NCBI GenBank assembly: GCA_002298785.1
Contig: DBMR01000072.1
Span: 1 to 61,835, forward strand
DNA length: 61,835 nt
DNA from: Verrucomicrobia subdivision 3 bacterium UBA693
GTDB taxonomy: Bacteria; Verrucomicrobiota; Verrucomicrobiia; Limisphaerales; UBA8199
Direction of reading: 5' to 3'
Position 1 is the first letter of the stretch. Each line of letters opens with the position of its first letter. The notes beneath the pieces are model-generated. The model searched no databases. It saw only the letters and a program-made list of their open reading frames with translations, and was not told the DNA's origin. Shown here one piece after another: positions 42,418 through 51,027 of the stretch. The position numbers and the translations under genes were made by a program.

Positions 42418-43706
42418 TTCCCTACCAGGTAATCATCACCGTTAAGCTGGGATTCAAAAGTCTCAAGCTCCACAAGCTGCGCTCGGTCCTGACCATGCTG
42501 GGCATTATCTTTGGTGTCTGCTCGGTAATCGCGATGCTAGCCATTGGCGAGGGCGCTTCGTTCGAGGCTCAGGAAGCGATTAAGCGTCTGGGAAGCAACA
42601 ATATTCTCATTCGCAGTCTTAAACCTCCGGAGCAGTCGCGCCAGCAAACCAGTGGTGGCGGACGTGGTGGCCAAATTAAGTATGGCCTGACATACGATGA
42701 CGGCGCCCGCCTGCAAGCCACGATTCCGGGTGTCGTCCGCGTGTTGCCGATGCGCATCATTCGCGAGAATGTCCGATTCCAGCGCAGTGAGGTGCCCTGC
42801 CAGATCATTGGCACGCTCCCGTTTTACCCCGAAGTGACTGGTGCCAGCGTGGTGCGGGGGCGATTCCTGGCGCACTTTGACGAGGAACACAAAGAAAACG
42901 TGTGCGTGATCACAACCGGTCTCGCCCGACGCCTGTTCCCGTTCCAGGACCCGCTCGAGCACGCGGTGCGGATCGATGCCTTTTATTACCGGGTGGTGGG
43001 TATAGTGCAGGAACGCAGTCAGCCGGAGCAGCGCAGTCAGTCCGGCAAGATGGAGGGACAACCCCTGGACAACAATGTTTACATCCCCTTGAATGCTTCG
43101 CGCACTCGGTTCGGTGATGTGCTGATCCGCCGTTCCGCCGGGAGTTTCGAGGCCGAGGAGGTGCAGTTACACCAGGTGACGGTGCAGATGCGCGACCTTG
43201 CCGCAGTCGAGACCGCCGATCCGCAGGTGAAAACTTTGTTAAGCCGCTTTCACGATCAGAATGACTATGAGGTGATCGTGCCGCTGCAACTGTTGCGCCA
43301 GGCCGAGCAGACCAAGCGCATCTTCAACATCGTTTTGGGATCGATTGCCGCCATCTCGCTCCTGGTCGGGGGCATCGGCATTATGAACATTATGCTGGCC
43401 ACCGTGACCGAACGGACGCGTGAGATTGGGGTTCGCCGGGCGCTGGGCGCCAAGAAGTCGGATGTGATGATGCAATTCCTTGTGGAGACGGTCGTGCTGG
43501 CTGTTGGCGGCGGCCTTATCGGTGTCATCGTCGGAGTCACCGTGCCCCTGGTGGTCTCGCAGCTAACCACGATGAAAACCATCGTCACGCTGTGGTCCGT
43601 CCTGCTCGCTTTTGGGATTTCGGGCGCCGTGGGAATTGTCTTCGGATTATACCCGGCGAAGTCTGCCGCTGAATTGGACCCCATCGAAGCGTTGCGTCAC
43701 GAGTGA
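42414..43706 (+). CDS. MacB-type ABC transporter permease (FtsX-like)
   Basis: The 430-residue protein starts with a membrane segment (LRSVLTMLGIIFGVCSVIAMLAIGEGA) followed by a periplasmic MacB-PCD domain of about 220 residues. Three C-terminal transmembrane helices of the FtsX type follow, including IFNIVLGSIAAISLLVGGIGIMNIMLATV and the conserved ERTREIGVRRALGAKKSDV coupling region. MacB permeases form the inner-membrane part of mechanotransmission exporters. It ends the plus-strand unit and its stop lies 35 bases from the converging RND gene. Confidence 0.93.
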   Translation: MIPYQVIITVKLGFKSLKLHKLRSVLTMLGIIFGVCSVIAMLAIGEGASFEAQEAIKRLGSNNILIRSLKPPEQSRQQTSGGGRGGQIKYGLTYDDGARLQATIPGVVRVLPMRIIRENVRFQRSEVPCQIIGTLPFYPEVTGASVVRGRFLAHFDEEHKENVCVITTGLARRLFPFQDPLEHAVRIDAFYYRVVGIVQERSQPEQRSQSGKMEGQPLDNNVYIPLNASRTRFGDVLIRRSAGSFEAEEVQLHQVTVQMRDLAAVETADPQVKTLLSRFHDQNDYEVIVPLQLLRQAEQTKRIFNIVLGSIAAISLLVGGIGIMNIMLATVTERTREIGVRRALGAKKSDVMMQFLVETVVLAVGGGLIGVIVGVTVPLVVSQLTTMKTIVTLWSVLLAFGISGAVGIVFGLYPAKSAAELDPIEALRHE

Positions 43707-43740
43707 TCGAGGGGGACCGAGTTCCTGGGAACTGATAGAC

Positions 43741-46700
43741 CTATTCCTTTCGGGATGGCATTTTGCGGCGGATGCCTTGAGCGACCCGAGCGGTTGAGTT
43801 CCCCAGATCATCGAGCAACGAGTAAGCCACGGGAGTAACAATCAGGGTTAGCAGGAGGCAGAGCGTTTGGCCCCCGATCACTACCACCGCGACGGCGCGG
43901 CGTTCCTCGGCCCCAGGTCCGGTGCCCAAGGCCAGCGGGAGCATGCCGGCGATGAGCGTTAGCGTCGTCATTAAGATGGGACGCAACCGCTCGCGGTTAG
44001 CCTGCAAGATGGCGCCCAGCCGCTCCAGCCCCGATTGCCGCAGCTTGTTCATGTGGTCGATTTGCAGAATTGCGTTCTTCTTCACGACCCCAAATAGCAC
44101 CAATAAACCCAGCGCGGAATACAGGTTGATGGTTTGATTGGCCGCGAGGAGCGAGAGGAAGGCAAAAGGCACGGACAACGGCAAGGAGAGCAGGATCGTG
44201 AACGGGTGCACCAGGCTTTCGAATTGTGATGCCAGAATGATATACATCAGGACCACGGACAGCCCAAACGCGAACAGAAACTCGCGGAAGGTGGTTTCCA
44301 TCTCGCGGGCCCGGCCCGAAATGCGCGTCGAGTAACCAGTCGGCATTTCAAATTTCTCCACCTCGGCGCGCAGGGCCGCGATGCGATCCGCCTGGGCATA
44401 GCCGGGGGCCACCGATGCGCGCAAACTGACTTGGCGCTGGCGATCCAGGTGGTCGATCCGGGAGGCGGTTTGAGTCGGGATTAATCGCACCACGTTATCC
44501 AGCCGCACCAAACCGCCCGACTCGCTCGGGACAAACAGGCGTTCGATGGGGGTCGCCTCATTGCGGTCTGCCTCTTTAAGCCGGACCTGGACGTCGTAGT
44601 CTTCGTTCATGGACTCGTCCCGAAACCGGGTGACGCGCACGTCACCCCCAACCATGACCCTCAGGGCATCGGCGATGTCCGAGACTCGGACCCCTAGGGC
44701 CGCGGCGCGATCGCGGTCGATCTGCACGCGCAGCTCCGGCTTGTCCAGTTTTAGCGTTGTGTCGGCGTCGAGCAGTCCGAGACTGGTGGCGTTGGTGCGC
44801 AGGCGCTCCGCATAGCCGTTCAGCGTATCCAGGTCCGGCCCGAGCAACGCAAAATCAATATCCCAGTTTCCGCCGCCGCCAACAAAAGTCTGGGGATTCC
44901 GAATCGCCACCCGCACATCGGGAATGCTCCGCAGCCGGCGGCGGATTTGCTGCTGAACGTCCTGCTGGGTGAAGTTTCCCTGGAACGCCCGCCACGGCGG
45001 CCACTGGCATAGTCGCGACCAGCGGAAGGTCCGCTCTTCGTGAGGCACAAGCTGCACAAAGAAGTTGGCGGAATTGACGCTGCCCAGGAATCCACTACCG
45101 GCCGTGGCGAGCACCAGTCGGATGCCGGGAAGCGACCGTAATTCCTGTTCGATGCGCAAGGAGACTTCGTTGATCGCCCGGAGGCTGGTGCCTTCCGGGG
45201 CAGTTATCCGCACATCGAATTCCCCTTCGTCCACATTGCTGGGCAGATACTCCTGGCGCACGAATTTATAGAGCGGCACTGAGGCTGCCATCATCAGGAT
45301 GGCTAGACCTGCAACCCACAGTCGGTGGCCCATGGCCCAGCGCAGTAACCCGGCGTAGAACTGGTCGAGAACTGCGTAAAACCCACCGCGGGAATGTGGT
45401 GCTTTCACGCGGCCTGGCTCCTTTTCGTGCCCGCCGAGGAGGCGTGCGCTCATCATTGGGGTGAGGGTAAACGAGACCAGCAAGCTTACCATTACCGCCA
45501 CTGCCGCGGTGAGACCGAATTGGTACAAAAACCTACCCGAGATGCTGGACATGAACGAGACAGGAACGAAGATCACGACCAGGCTCAAGGTGGTAGCCAT
45601 GACCGCCAGGGCAATTTCGGCTGTGGCCGCCCGTGCCGCCTCGAAAGGCCGCATCTTCTTCTCCTCGACGAAGCGAAAGATATTTTCCAGCACAACGATG
45701 GCGTCATCGATCACAATGCCCACCATGAGGACCAGGGCGAGCATGGTGACGCTGTTGAGAGTAAAGTGTAGTGCTTTCATCATGCCGAAAGCGGCGATGA
45801 CCGATGACGGGATCGCGACGGCGGCGATGACCATGGCCCGCCAGTCGCGCATAAAGGCCAGCACCACCAGGCAGGCCAGGAGGCTGCCCAGGATGAGATG
45901 GACTTGAATTTCGTGCAGCGCTTCGTAGATGTACCGGGACTGGTCGCGGGTGACCTGGAGTTTCACATCAGCGGGAAGTTGTGGCGCCAATTCACTCAAC
46001 TTCTCTTTAACGCCTTCGATGACTGCGGTGGTATTGGCCCCGGACTGACGTAACACGTCCAGGGCCACAGTCGGTTCCCCATTCAGCCGGGAGGTCGAGC
46101 GCTGTTCCTTGGTGCCATCTTCCGCCCAGCCAAGGTCCTTGATCCGGATGGGAGCGCCATTGCGCGTGGTGATGACCAGTTCGTTGAAGGCCTTCGGGTC
46201 GGTGAGCCGGCCCATGGTGCGTAAGGTTTGTTCACGATGCGTGCCGGTGACGTTGCCACCCGGGATGTTGGCGTTTTGACGCGCCACCGCATCGCGAACC
46301 GTGTTAATCGGGATCTGATAGGCCGCCAGGCGATCCGCATCCACCCACACGTTTATGGCCCGCTCCAGCCCGCCCACCAGGTTCACTTCGCCCACGCCGG
46401 TGGAGCGCTCGATATGTCTTTTGACAATTTTATCCGCGATTTCGGTCAGCTCCCGTTGCGAACGATCCCCGGAAAGTGCCAGGGACAAGATCGGTGACTG
46501 GTCTGTATCGGCCTTGGCGATGGTCGGCGGATCAATATCCCGCGGGAGATCCCGCACGACAGTAGCCACCCTATCGCGCACATCCTGGGCTGCGGCGTCG
46601 ATATCACGGCTTAGCTCGAACGTGACCACGATAAACGCCGAGCCGGACCCATTGACTGAGCGCAGCTCTTGAATGCCCTCAATGGTGTTCAGGGTTTCCT

Positions 46701-46905
46701 CGATGGGCTGCGAAACCTGGGCTTCCATTTCCGCCGGGGAAGCTCCGGGCAGGCGGGTGGTCACGCGCACAGTCGGCAGATCGACTGCCGGGAACCGGTC
46801 CACCTCCAGGTGCAGGTATCCCGCCACTCCGACCACGACCAGCGCCAGTACGATCATGGACGCAAACACCGGTCGGCGAATGCAGATTTCGGCAAGCTTT
46901 TGCAT
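43741..46905 (-). CDS. RND-family efflux transporter (AcrB/HAE1 type)
   Basis: The ATG at 46905 gives 1054 residues, the usual length. The N-terminal segment FASMIVLALVVVGVAGYLHL is TM1. The proton-relay pair Asp-Asp is in MVGIVIDDAIVVLENIFRF on TM4. Two large periplasmic loops alternate with twelve predicted helices, with VLMYIILASQFESLVHPFTILLSLPL in the second half. The frame upstream to 47163 overlaps the adaptor gene and was not used. It follows the adaptor by 14 bases on the same strand, forming a two-gene pump without its own outer-membrane duct; the TolC-like protein at 37952 could serve both. Confidence 0.93.
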   Translation of the reverse strand: MQKLAEICIRRPVFASMIVLALVVVGVAGYLHLEVDRFPAVDLPTVRVTTRLPGASPAEMEAQVSQPIEETLNTIEGIQELRSVNGSGSAFIVVTFELSRDIDAAAQDVRDRVATVVRDLPRDIDPPTIAKADTDQSPILSLALSGDRSQRELTEIADKIVKRHIERSTGVGEVNLVGGLERAINVWVDADRLAAYQIPINTVRDAVARQNANIPGGNVTGTHREQTLRTMGRLTDPKAFNELVITTRNGAPIRIKDLGWAEDGTKEQRSTSRLNGEPTVALDVLRQSGANTTAVIEGVKEKLSELAPQLPADVKLQVTRDQSRYIYEALHEIQVHLILGSLLACLVVLAFMRDWRAMVIAAVAIPSSVIAAFGMMKALHFTLNSVTMLALVLMVGIVIDDAIVVLENIFRFVEEKKMRPFEAARAATAEIALAVMATTLSLVVIFVPVSFMSSISGRFLYQFGLTAAVAVMVSLLVSFTLTPMMSARLLGGHEKEPGRVKAPHSRGGFYAVLDQFYAGLLRWAMGHRLWVAGLAILMMAASVPLYKFVRQEYLPSNVDEGEFDVRITAPEGTSLRAINEVSLRIEQELRSLPGIRLVLATAGSGFLGSVNSANFFVQLVPHEERTFRWSRLCQWPPWRAFQGNFTQQDVQQQIRRRLRSIPDVRVAIRNPQTFVGGGGNWDIDFALLGPDLDTLNGYAERLRTNATSLGLLDADTTLKLDKPELRVQIDRDRAAALGVRVSDIADALRVMVGGDVRVTRFRDESMNEDYDVQVRLKEADRNEATPIERLFVPSESGGLVRLDNVVRLIPTQTASRIDHLDRQRQVSLRASVAPGYAQADRIAALRAEVEKFEMPTGYSTRISGRAREMETTFREFLFAFGLSVVLMYIILASQFESLVHPFTILLSLPLSVPFAFLSLLAANQTINLYSALGLLVLFGVVKKNAILQIDHMNKLRQSGLERLGAILQANRERLRPILMTTLTLIAGMLPLALGTGPGAEERRAVAVVVIGGQTLCLLLTLIVTPVAYSLLDDLGNSTARVAQGIRRKMPSRKE

Positions 46906-46919
46906 CGAGGGACGGTCGG

Positions 46920-48152
46920 TTACTTCGTTCGCGCTTCTCGATTCCCTGCGGGCGGGGTGCCGGTGAGGTTGACGGGTTGGCCGGTGCGCAGACCACCCGG
47001 GTCCAGGATCACCTGGTCGGTGGGGTTGATCCCGGAAGTAATCTCGACCCAATCCGACTCGCGCCGCCCGGTGGTCACAACTTTCTCCAACGCCTTGCCC
47101 TCTTGCACGGTGATCACCTTTTCGATCCCGGCGAACGTCACCAGCGCTTTGGCTGGCACGCACAAACTCTGCTGCCGCTCATCCACGATGATCCGGGCGC
47201 GAGCAAACAACCCGGGGCGAAGGCTTGCTTGAGAGGGCACATCGGCTTCGGCCATGAGCATCCGGCTCAGCTCGTCCAACGCCGGGCTGAGCCGGGCTAT
47301 CCGGCCGGCATACGCGTTGGTGTCACCTTCCACGAACAACCGGACGACCTGTCCGGTTTGCACGAGAACGCTCTCGCGCTCCGGCACCTGGAGCCGCAGG
47401 CGCAGCGGGTCAATCTTCACCAATTCGAGAATGGTGGCGCCGGGAGCCAGGTATTCGCCCACATGAGCGGAACGAGACTGGACAGCGCCATCGAACGGCG
47501 CGCGCACGGAGGCGTCAGCCAGTTGCTGGCGCGCCAGCTCGTATTCCGCCCGCCGTTGCGCGATGGCGGCCACCCGCGCCCGGGCCTCTTCCAGGGCCGC
47601 GTTGTAGCGCGCCCGGGCCACTTCATAGGCTGCATCCACGGTGTCCAGTTCCGACCGGGAAGCGATCCCCGATTGGGAGAGGCCTTGGACCCGGGCCTGG
47701 TTCCGGGTGGCCTCGTTCAATACCGCCTTGGCCAGCTTGACGGCGCTCACCGCTTCGACTTCCACCTGGTCATCTTCTCCATCGGGGCGCAATCCCAGGG
47801 TGGTGCGCGCCTGTGCCAAAGCCGCCGCGGCCTGTTGCAGGCCGAGTTCGTAATCCTTCGGCTCGACCTGGGCCAGCAGGTCGCCTTGTTTAACCACCGT
47901 GCCGAGGTCCGCCGGTAGACTTTGCACGCGTCCGGCCACTTTGGCGCTGAGCGTGGACTTCTCCTGCGCGGCAAGCGTGCCGTTTACCGGGATCGACCGG
48001 ATCATGACCCGCATTTCGGCGTGGGTGGTGCTGACGGGTTTCCCCGATTCCGGGTGCTGGCTCGCCGGCTTTGCATCGCCGCTCTTTCCGCAGCCAGTCA
48101 ATAGCGCGGCGCCAAGTCCCAGAGTAACCAGTCCAAAAGGACAGACTCGCAT
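46920..48152 (-). CDS. RND periplasmic adaptor lipoprotein
   Basis: The ATG at 48152 gives 410 residues with a lipobox (GAALLTGC). A barrel-sandwich half (NGTLAAQEKSTLSAKVAGRVQSL), a coiled-coil hairpin, the second half (DASVRAPFDGAVQSRSAHVGEYLAPG), a beta-barrel and an MP domain are in the usual adaptor order. It is the first gene of the RND pair. A TTG 12 codons upstream (48188) is an alternative start. The 124 bases to the divergent mannosidase-like gene contain the control region for both. Confidence 0.9.
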   Translation of the reverse strand: MRVCPFGLVTLGLGAALLTGCGKSGDAKPASQHPESGKPVSTTHAEMRVMIRSIPVNGTLAAQEKSTLSAKVAGRVQSLPADLGTVVKQGDLLAQVEPKDYELGLQQAAAALAQARTTLGLRPDGEDDQVEVEAVSAVKLAKAVLNEATRNQARVQGLSQSGIASRSELDTVDAAYEVARARYNAALEEARARVAAIAQRRAEYELARQQLADASVRAPFDGAVQSRSAHVGEYLAPGATILELVKIDPLRLRLQVPERESVLVQTGQVVRLFVEGDTNAYAGRIARLSPALDELSRMLMAEADVPSQASLRPGLFARARIIVDERQQSLCVPAKALVTFAGIEKVITVQEGKALEKVVTTGRRESDWVEITSGINPTDQVILDPGGLRTGQPVNLTGTPPAGNREARTK

Positions 48153-48276
48153 GCCGGAATTGTAGGAGGTAAGTGAACTTTCCGACAAACTAAATTAACT
48201 AAAGCGAATATTGATCGCGATCTGGGATTGGCAGGCCGCGGTATTCCGACTATCAAGGTGGAAAGCCGCTTTGATT

Positions 48277-51021
48277 ATGAAATTCACTTTCCGATTGGTG
48301 CTGTTTGGCGTGCTCGCCGTTCTGGCGGAGTCGTCACGGACCACTGTCCTGGCCCAGGCCGATAATTATGGCCCGGACTCCACTGTGCGAAAGACGGACT
48401 CGCAGGCCCCGATGCATTTCGTCCTGGTTTCCAAGAGTCATTTTGACATCGGCTATTCCGCCCTCGCGCGCGATGTCGAGCATGAGTATCGGACGACGAT
48501 GATTGATCGCGCCCTGGAGACGATGGAGCAAAACGCCAAGGTTGCTGCGGCAGGCGAACAATTTGTCTGGACCATACCCGGTTGGCCGATGCAGACGATT
48601 CTGTGGGAAGGGCAGAACCCGGCGCGCAAGCAGCGCATTGAAGAGGCCCTAAAACGCGGTAATCTTGTCATGCACGCCCTGCCGTACACGGTTGAAACCG
48701 GGTCGGCGGATGTCGAGACCCTGGCGCGCTCATTCATCTACTCCTCGCGCCTCGCGCGCAAATACGGGTTGCCGCTGCCTGGCGACGCGAAGATGACAGA
48801 CGTGCCTGGCCACGATTGGATCATTCCCACCTTGCTGCATCATGCCGGCGTGAAGTTCTTTCACTTGGGAGCGAACCCGACCAACATTCAACTCAAACAA
48901 CCGCGGATTTTCTGGTGGGAAGGGCCGGATGGTTCCCGCGTGCTCACGATGTTTTCCTCCGGTTACGACAGCGGATTGCTGCCGCCGGCGGATTGGCCGT
49001 ATCGGACCTGGCTGGCTATGGTCATGGGTGGCGACAACGAGGGGCCGCCGTCGGCGAGCGCGGTCCGCGGCTGGATTGCCACGATTAAGGAGAAGTTCCC
49101 CAACGCAAAAATTACCGTGGGTCGAATGGAGAACTTCGCCGACTCGTTTCTGGCAGAGAAGCCGGACCTTCCGGTGGTGCGCGGAAATGTCTCCGACAGT
49201 TGGATCCACGGTTTGGCCAGTTCGCCGAACGCGATGAAGACTTTGGCGAACCTCCGCCCGAAACTTTTTGCGTTGGAATCGTTGCGCACGCTGGACATTT
49301 GCTGGGGGATCCAGTTCCAGCACCTGCCGGAAGTAATTGCCGCAGGATATGACAACAGCTTGCGTTGGTCAGAGCATACCTGGGGTCTCGCGAATCAACA
49401 TTTCGTTCCTGGACTTCATGGAGAGGCTTTTTATCGAACCTATGCGGCTGGCTTGCCGCCGAACTATGCGCGCATGGTCGAGTCGTGGAAGGAGCATGAT
49501 CAATTCGCCTACCGTGTTGAAGACAGCGTGGTCCCGAGGCTGGAAGCCGAACTGCATACGCTCGCGGAAAATGTCAATGTGGCCGGCTTGCGCATCGTGG
49601 TCTTCAATCCCTTGCCTTGGCGGCGTGATGGGGTGGTGGACTTTGCTTTTCCGTTTATGGGCAGCCTGGCCGGAAAATCGGCGGTGAAATCGGTGGATGA
49701 CGGCGAGGTGCAAGCCCTGCAGACCTGGGGCGCGGATAGCCATCGTACTGGGCGCTTCGTGGCGAAGGCCGTGCCGCCTCTTGGTTATAAGACTTATGTG
49801 GTAACCAATGCCGCGGCACCCAAAAGTGCGCTGAGTGGCGATGTGATGTCCGCGACCATCGGGAATCAGTGGTTCACAATAAGCTTTGATCCTGCGCGCG
49901 GGTGCATCACCAGCATCATCGAAAAGGCAACCGGCGCGGAATGGGTGGACAAGAGCTCTCCTTATGGATTCGGGCAATACCTCTACCAGCAGTTTGACCG
50001 AAAGGAATGTGACGCCTACATCGAGAGCTATATTCTTCCTCAATACCGTGGTTCGCACGGTCCGATCACCGGCAAGAGCGTCTATGTTCCTGCGAGTGCC
50101 ACGCATCTTGATTTTTCCCCTACGAACACCAGCCTGGAAATCACACGTAACGTTTATAGCGTCACCGCCACGCTGATACCACCGCCGTCCATTGGTGAAA
50201 CCGCCCATACCGCGAGCTTGCAGGTAACCTTGTATGAAGACCTCCCCTGCATGGACTTGAGAGTGAACATCATTAACCACCCGGCCACGGAAAACCCGGA
50301 GGCCGCATGGATTTGCCTGCCCTTGGCGATCAACGAGCCCCAGTTCCACTTGCGCACGCCCGGCGCTATTACTGATCCGGCAAAAGACATGATCGAAGGC
50401 GGAAACTTTTCGTTTTTCTGGACTCAGGGCGGGCTGGCCATTTGCGACCCGACGGGTCGCGGGGCGGGGCTCTGTTCACCTGACGCCCCCGCGTTGAGTC
50501 TGGGTGAACCTGGCATTTACAAATTCAAAGCCCAATGGCCCAGGCCGAAGTCATCGGTTTTTGTGCACTTGTATAATAACAAGTGGAACACCAACTTCCG
50601 CTCCTTCTGGAACGGCGAATTCAGCGCCCGGGTGCGCTTGTGGCCGATCGCGAAATTTGATCCGGAGAAGGATCTCGTAACACCGTCCGAGGAGACCTTG
50701 TCGCCCATGCTCACCGGCCTCTCCAATTACAAGGCAGGTTTGCTGCCGCCGGCAGGGCAGGGGATTGGGCTCTCCCGAAAGGGCATCACCGTGACCGCCT
50801 TCGGACCGAACCCGGACGGCAACGGCACACTGCTTCGGCTTTGGGAGTTATCCGGTAAAGGCGGGGATTGCACGGTGACGTTACCGGCGGCCATGCCGGT
50901 GAAGTCGGTTCAGCCGATCGACTTGCGCGGTCGCCCCACCGGTCAACGCATGGAGCTCAAGGGAGGGAGCTTCAGTTTGCAGGTAGGTCCTTTTGCTCCG
51001 GCCAGCTTCGTGCTCGATTGA
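48277..51021 (+). CDS. Exported GH38-like (DUF5054) alpha-mannosidase-type protein
   Basis: The ATG at 48277 gives 914 residues with a signal peptide (VLFGVLAVLAESSRTTVLAQA). The N-terminal region has SKSHFDIGYS (His and Asp typical of the GH38 zinc site), DVPGHDWIIP and RWSEHTWG, matching the GH38/DUF5054-like seven-stranded barrel. The C-terminal half is beta-sandwich rich, as in GH38 enzymes. GH38 members hydrolyse alpha-mannosidic links in a zinc-dependent manner; DUF5054 members are largely uncharacterised, so the exact activity is inferred. It is followed within six bases by the next plus-strand gene. A TTG at 48211 is less likely. Confidence 0.8.
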   Translation: MKFTFRLVLFGVLAVLAESSRTTVLAQADNYGPDSTVRKTDSQAPMHFVLVSKSHFDIGYSALARDVEHEYRTTMIDRALETMEQNAKVAAAGEQFVWTIPGWPMQTILWEGQNPARKQRIEEALKRGNLVMHALPYTVETGSADVETLARSFIYSSRLARKYGLPLPGDAKMTDVPGHDWIIPTLLHHAGVKFFHLGANPTNIQLKQPRIFWWEGPDGSRVLTMFSSGYDSGLLPPADWPYRTWLAMVMGGDNEGPPSASAVRGWIATIKEKFPNAKITVGRMENFADSFLAEKPDLPVVRGNVSDSWIHGLASSPNAMKTLANLRPKLFALESLRTLDICWGIQFQHLPEVIAAGYDNSLRWSEHTWGLANQHFVPGLHGEAFYRTYAAGLPPNYARMVESWKEHDQFAYRVEDSVVPRLEAELHTLAENVNVAGLRIVVFNPLPWRRDGVVDFAFPFMGSLAGKSAVKSVDDGEVQALQTWGADSHRTGRFVAKAVPPLGYKTYVVTNAAAPKSALSGDVMSATIGNQWFTISFDPARGCITSIIEKATGAEWVDKSSPYGFGQYLYQQFDRKECDAYIESYILPQYRGSHGPITGKSVYVPASATHLDFSPTNTSLEITRNVYSVTATLIPPPSIGETAHTASLQVTLYEDLPCMDLRVNIINHPATENPEAAWICLPLAINEPQFHLRTPGAITDPAKDMIEGGNFSFFWTQGGLAICDPTGRGAGLCSPDAPALSLGEPGIYKFKAQWPRPKSSVFVHLYNNKWNTNFRSFWNGEFSARVRLWPIAKFDPEKDLVTPSEETLSPMLTGLSNYKAGLLPPAGQGIGLSRKGITVTAFGPNPDGNGTLLRLWELSGKGGDCTVTLPAAMPVKSVQPIDLRGRPTGQRMELKGGSFSLQVGPFAPASFVLD

Positions 51022-51027
51022 ACAAAC

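Noticed and set aside
46906..47163. N-terminal extension of the RND pump
   Set aside because: It is Arg-rich and overlaps the adaptor gene; the ATG at 46905 gives the standard RND N-terminus.
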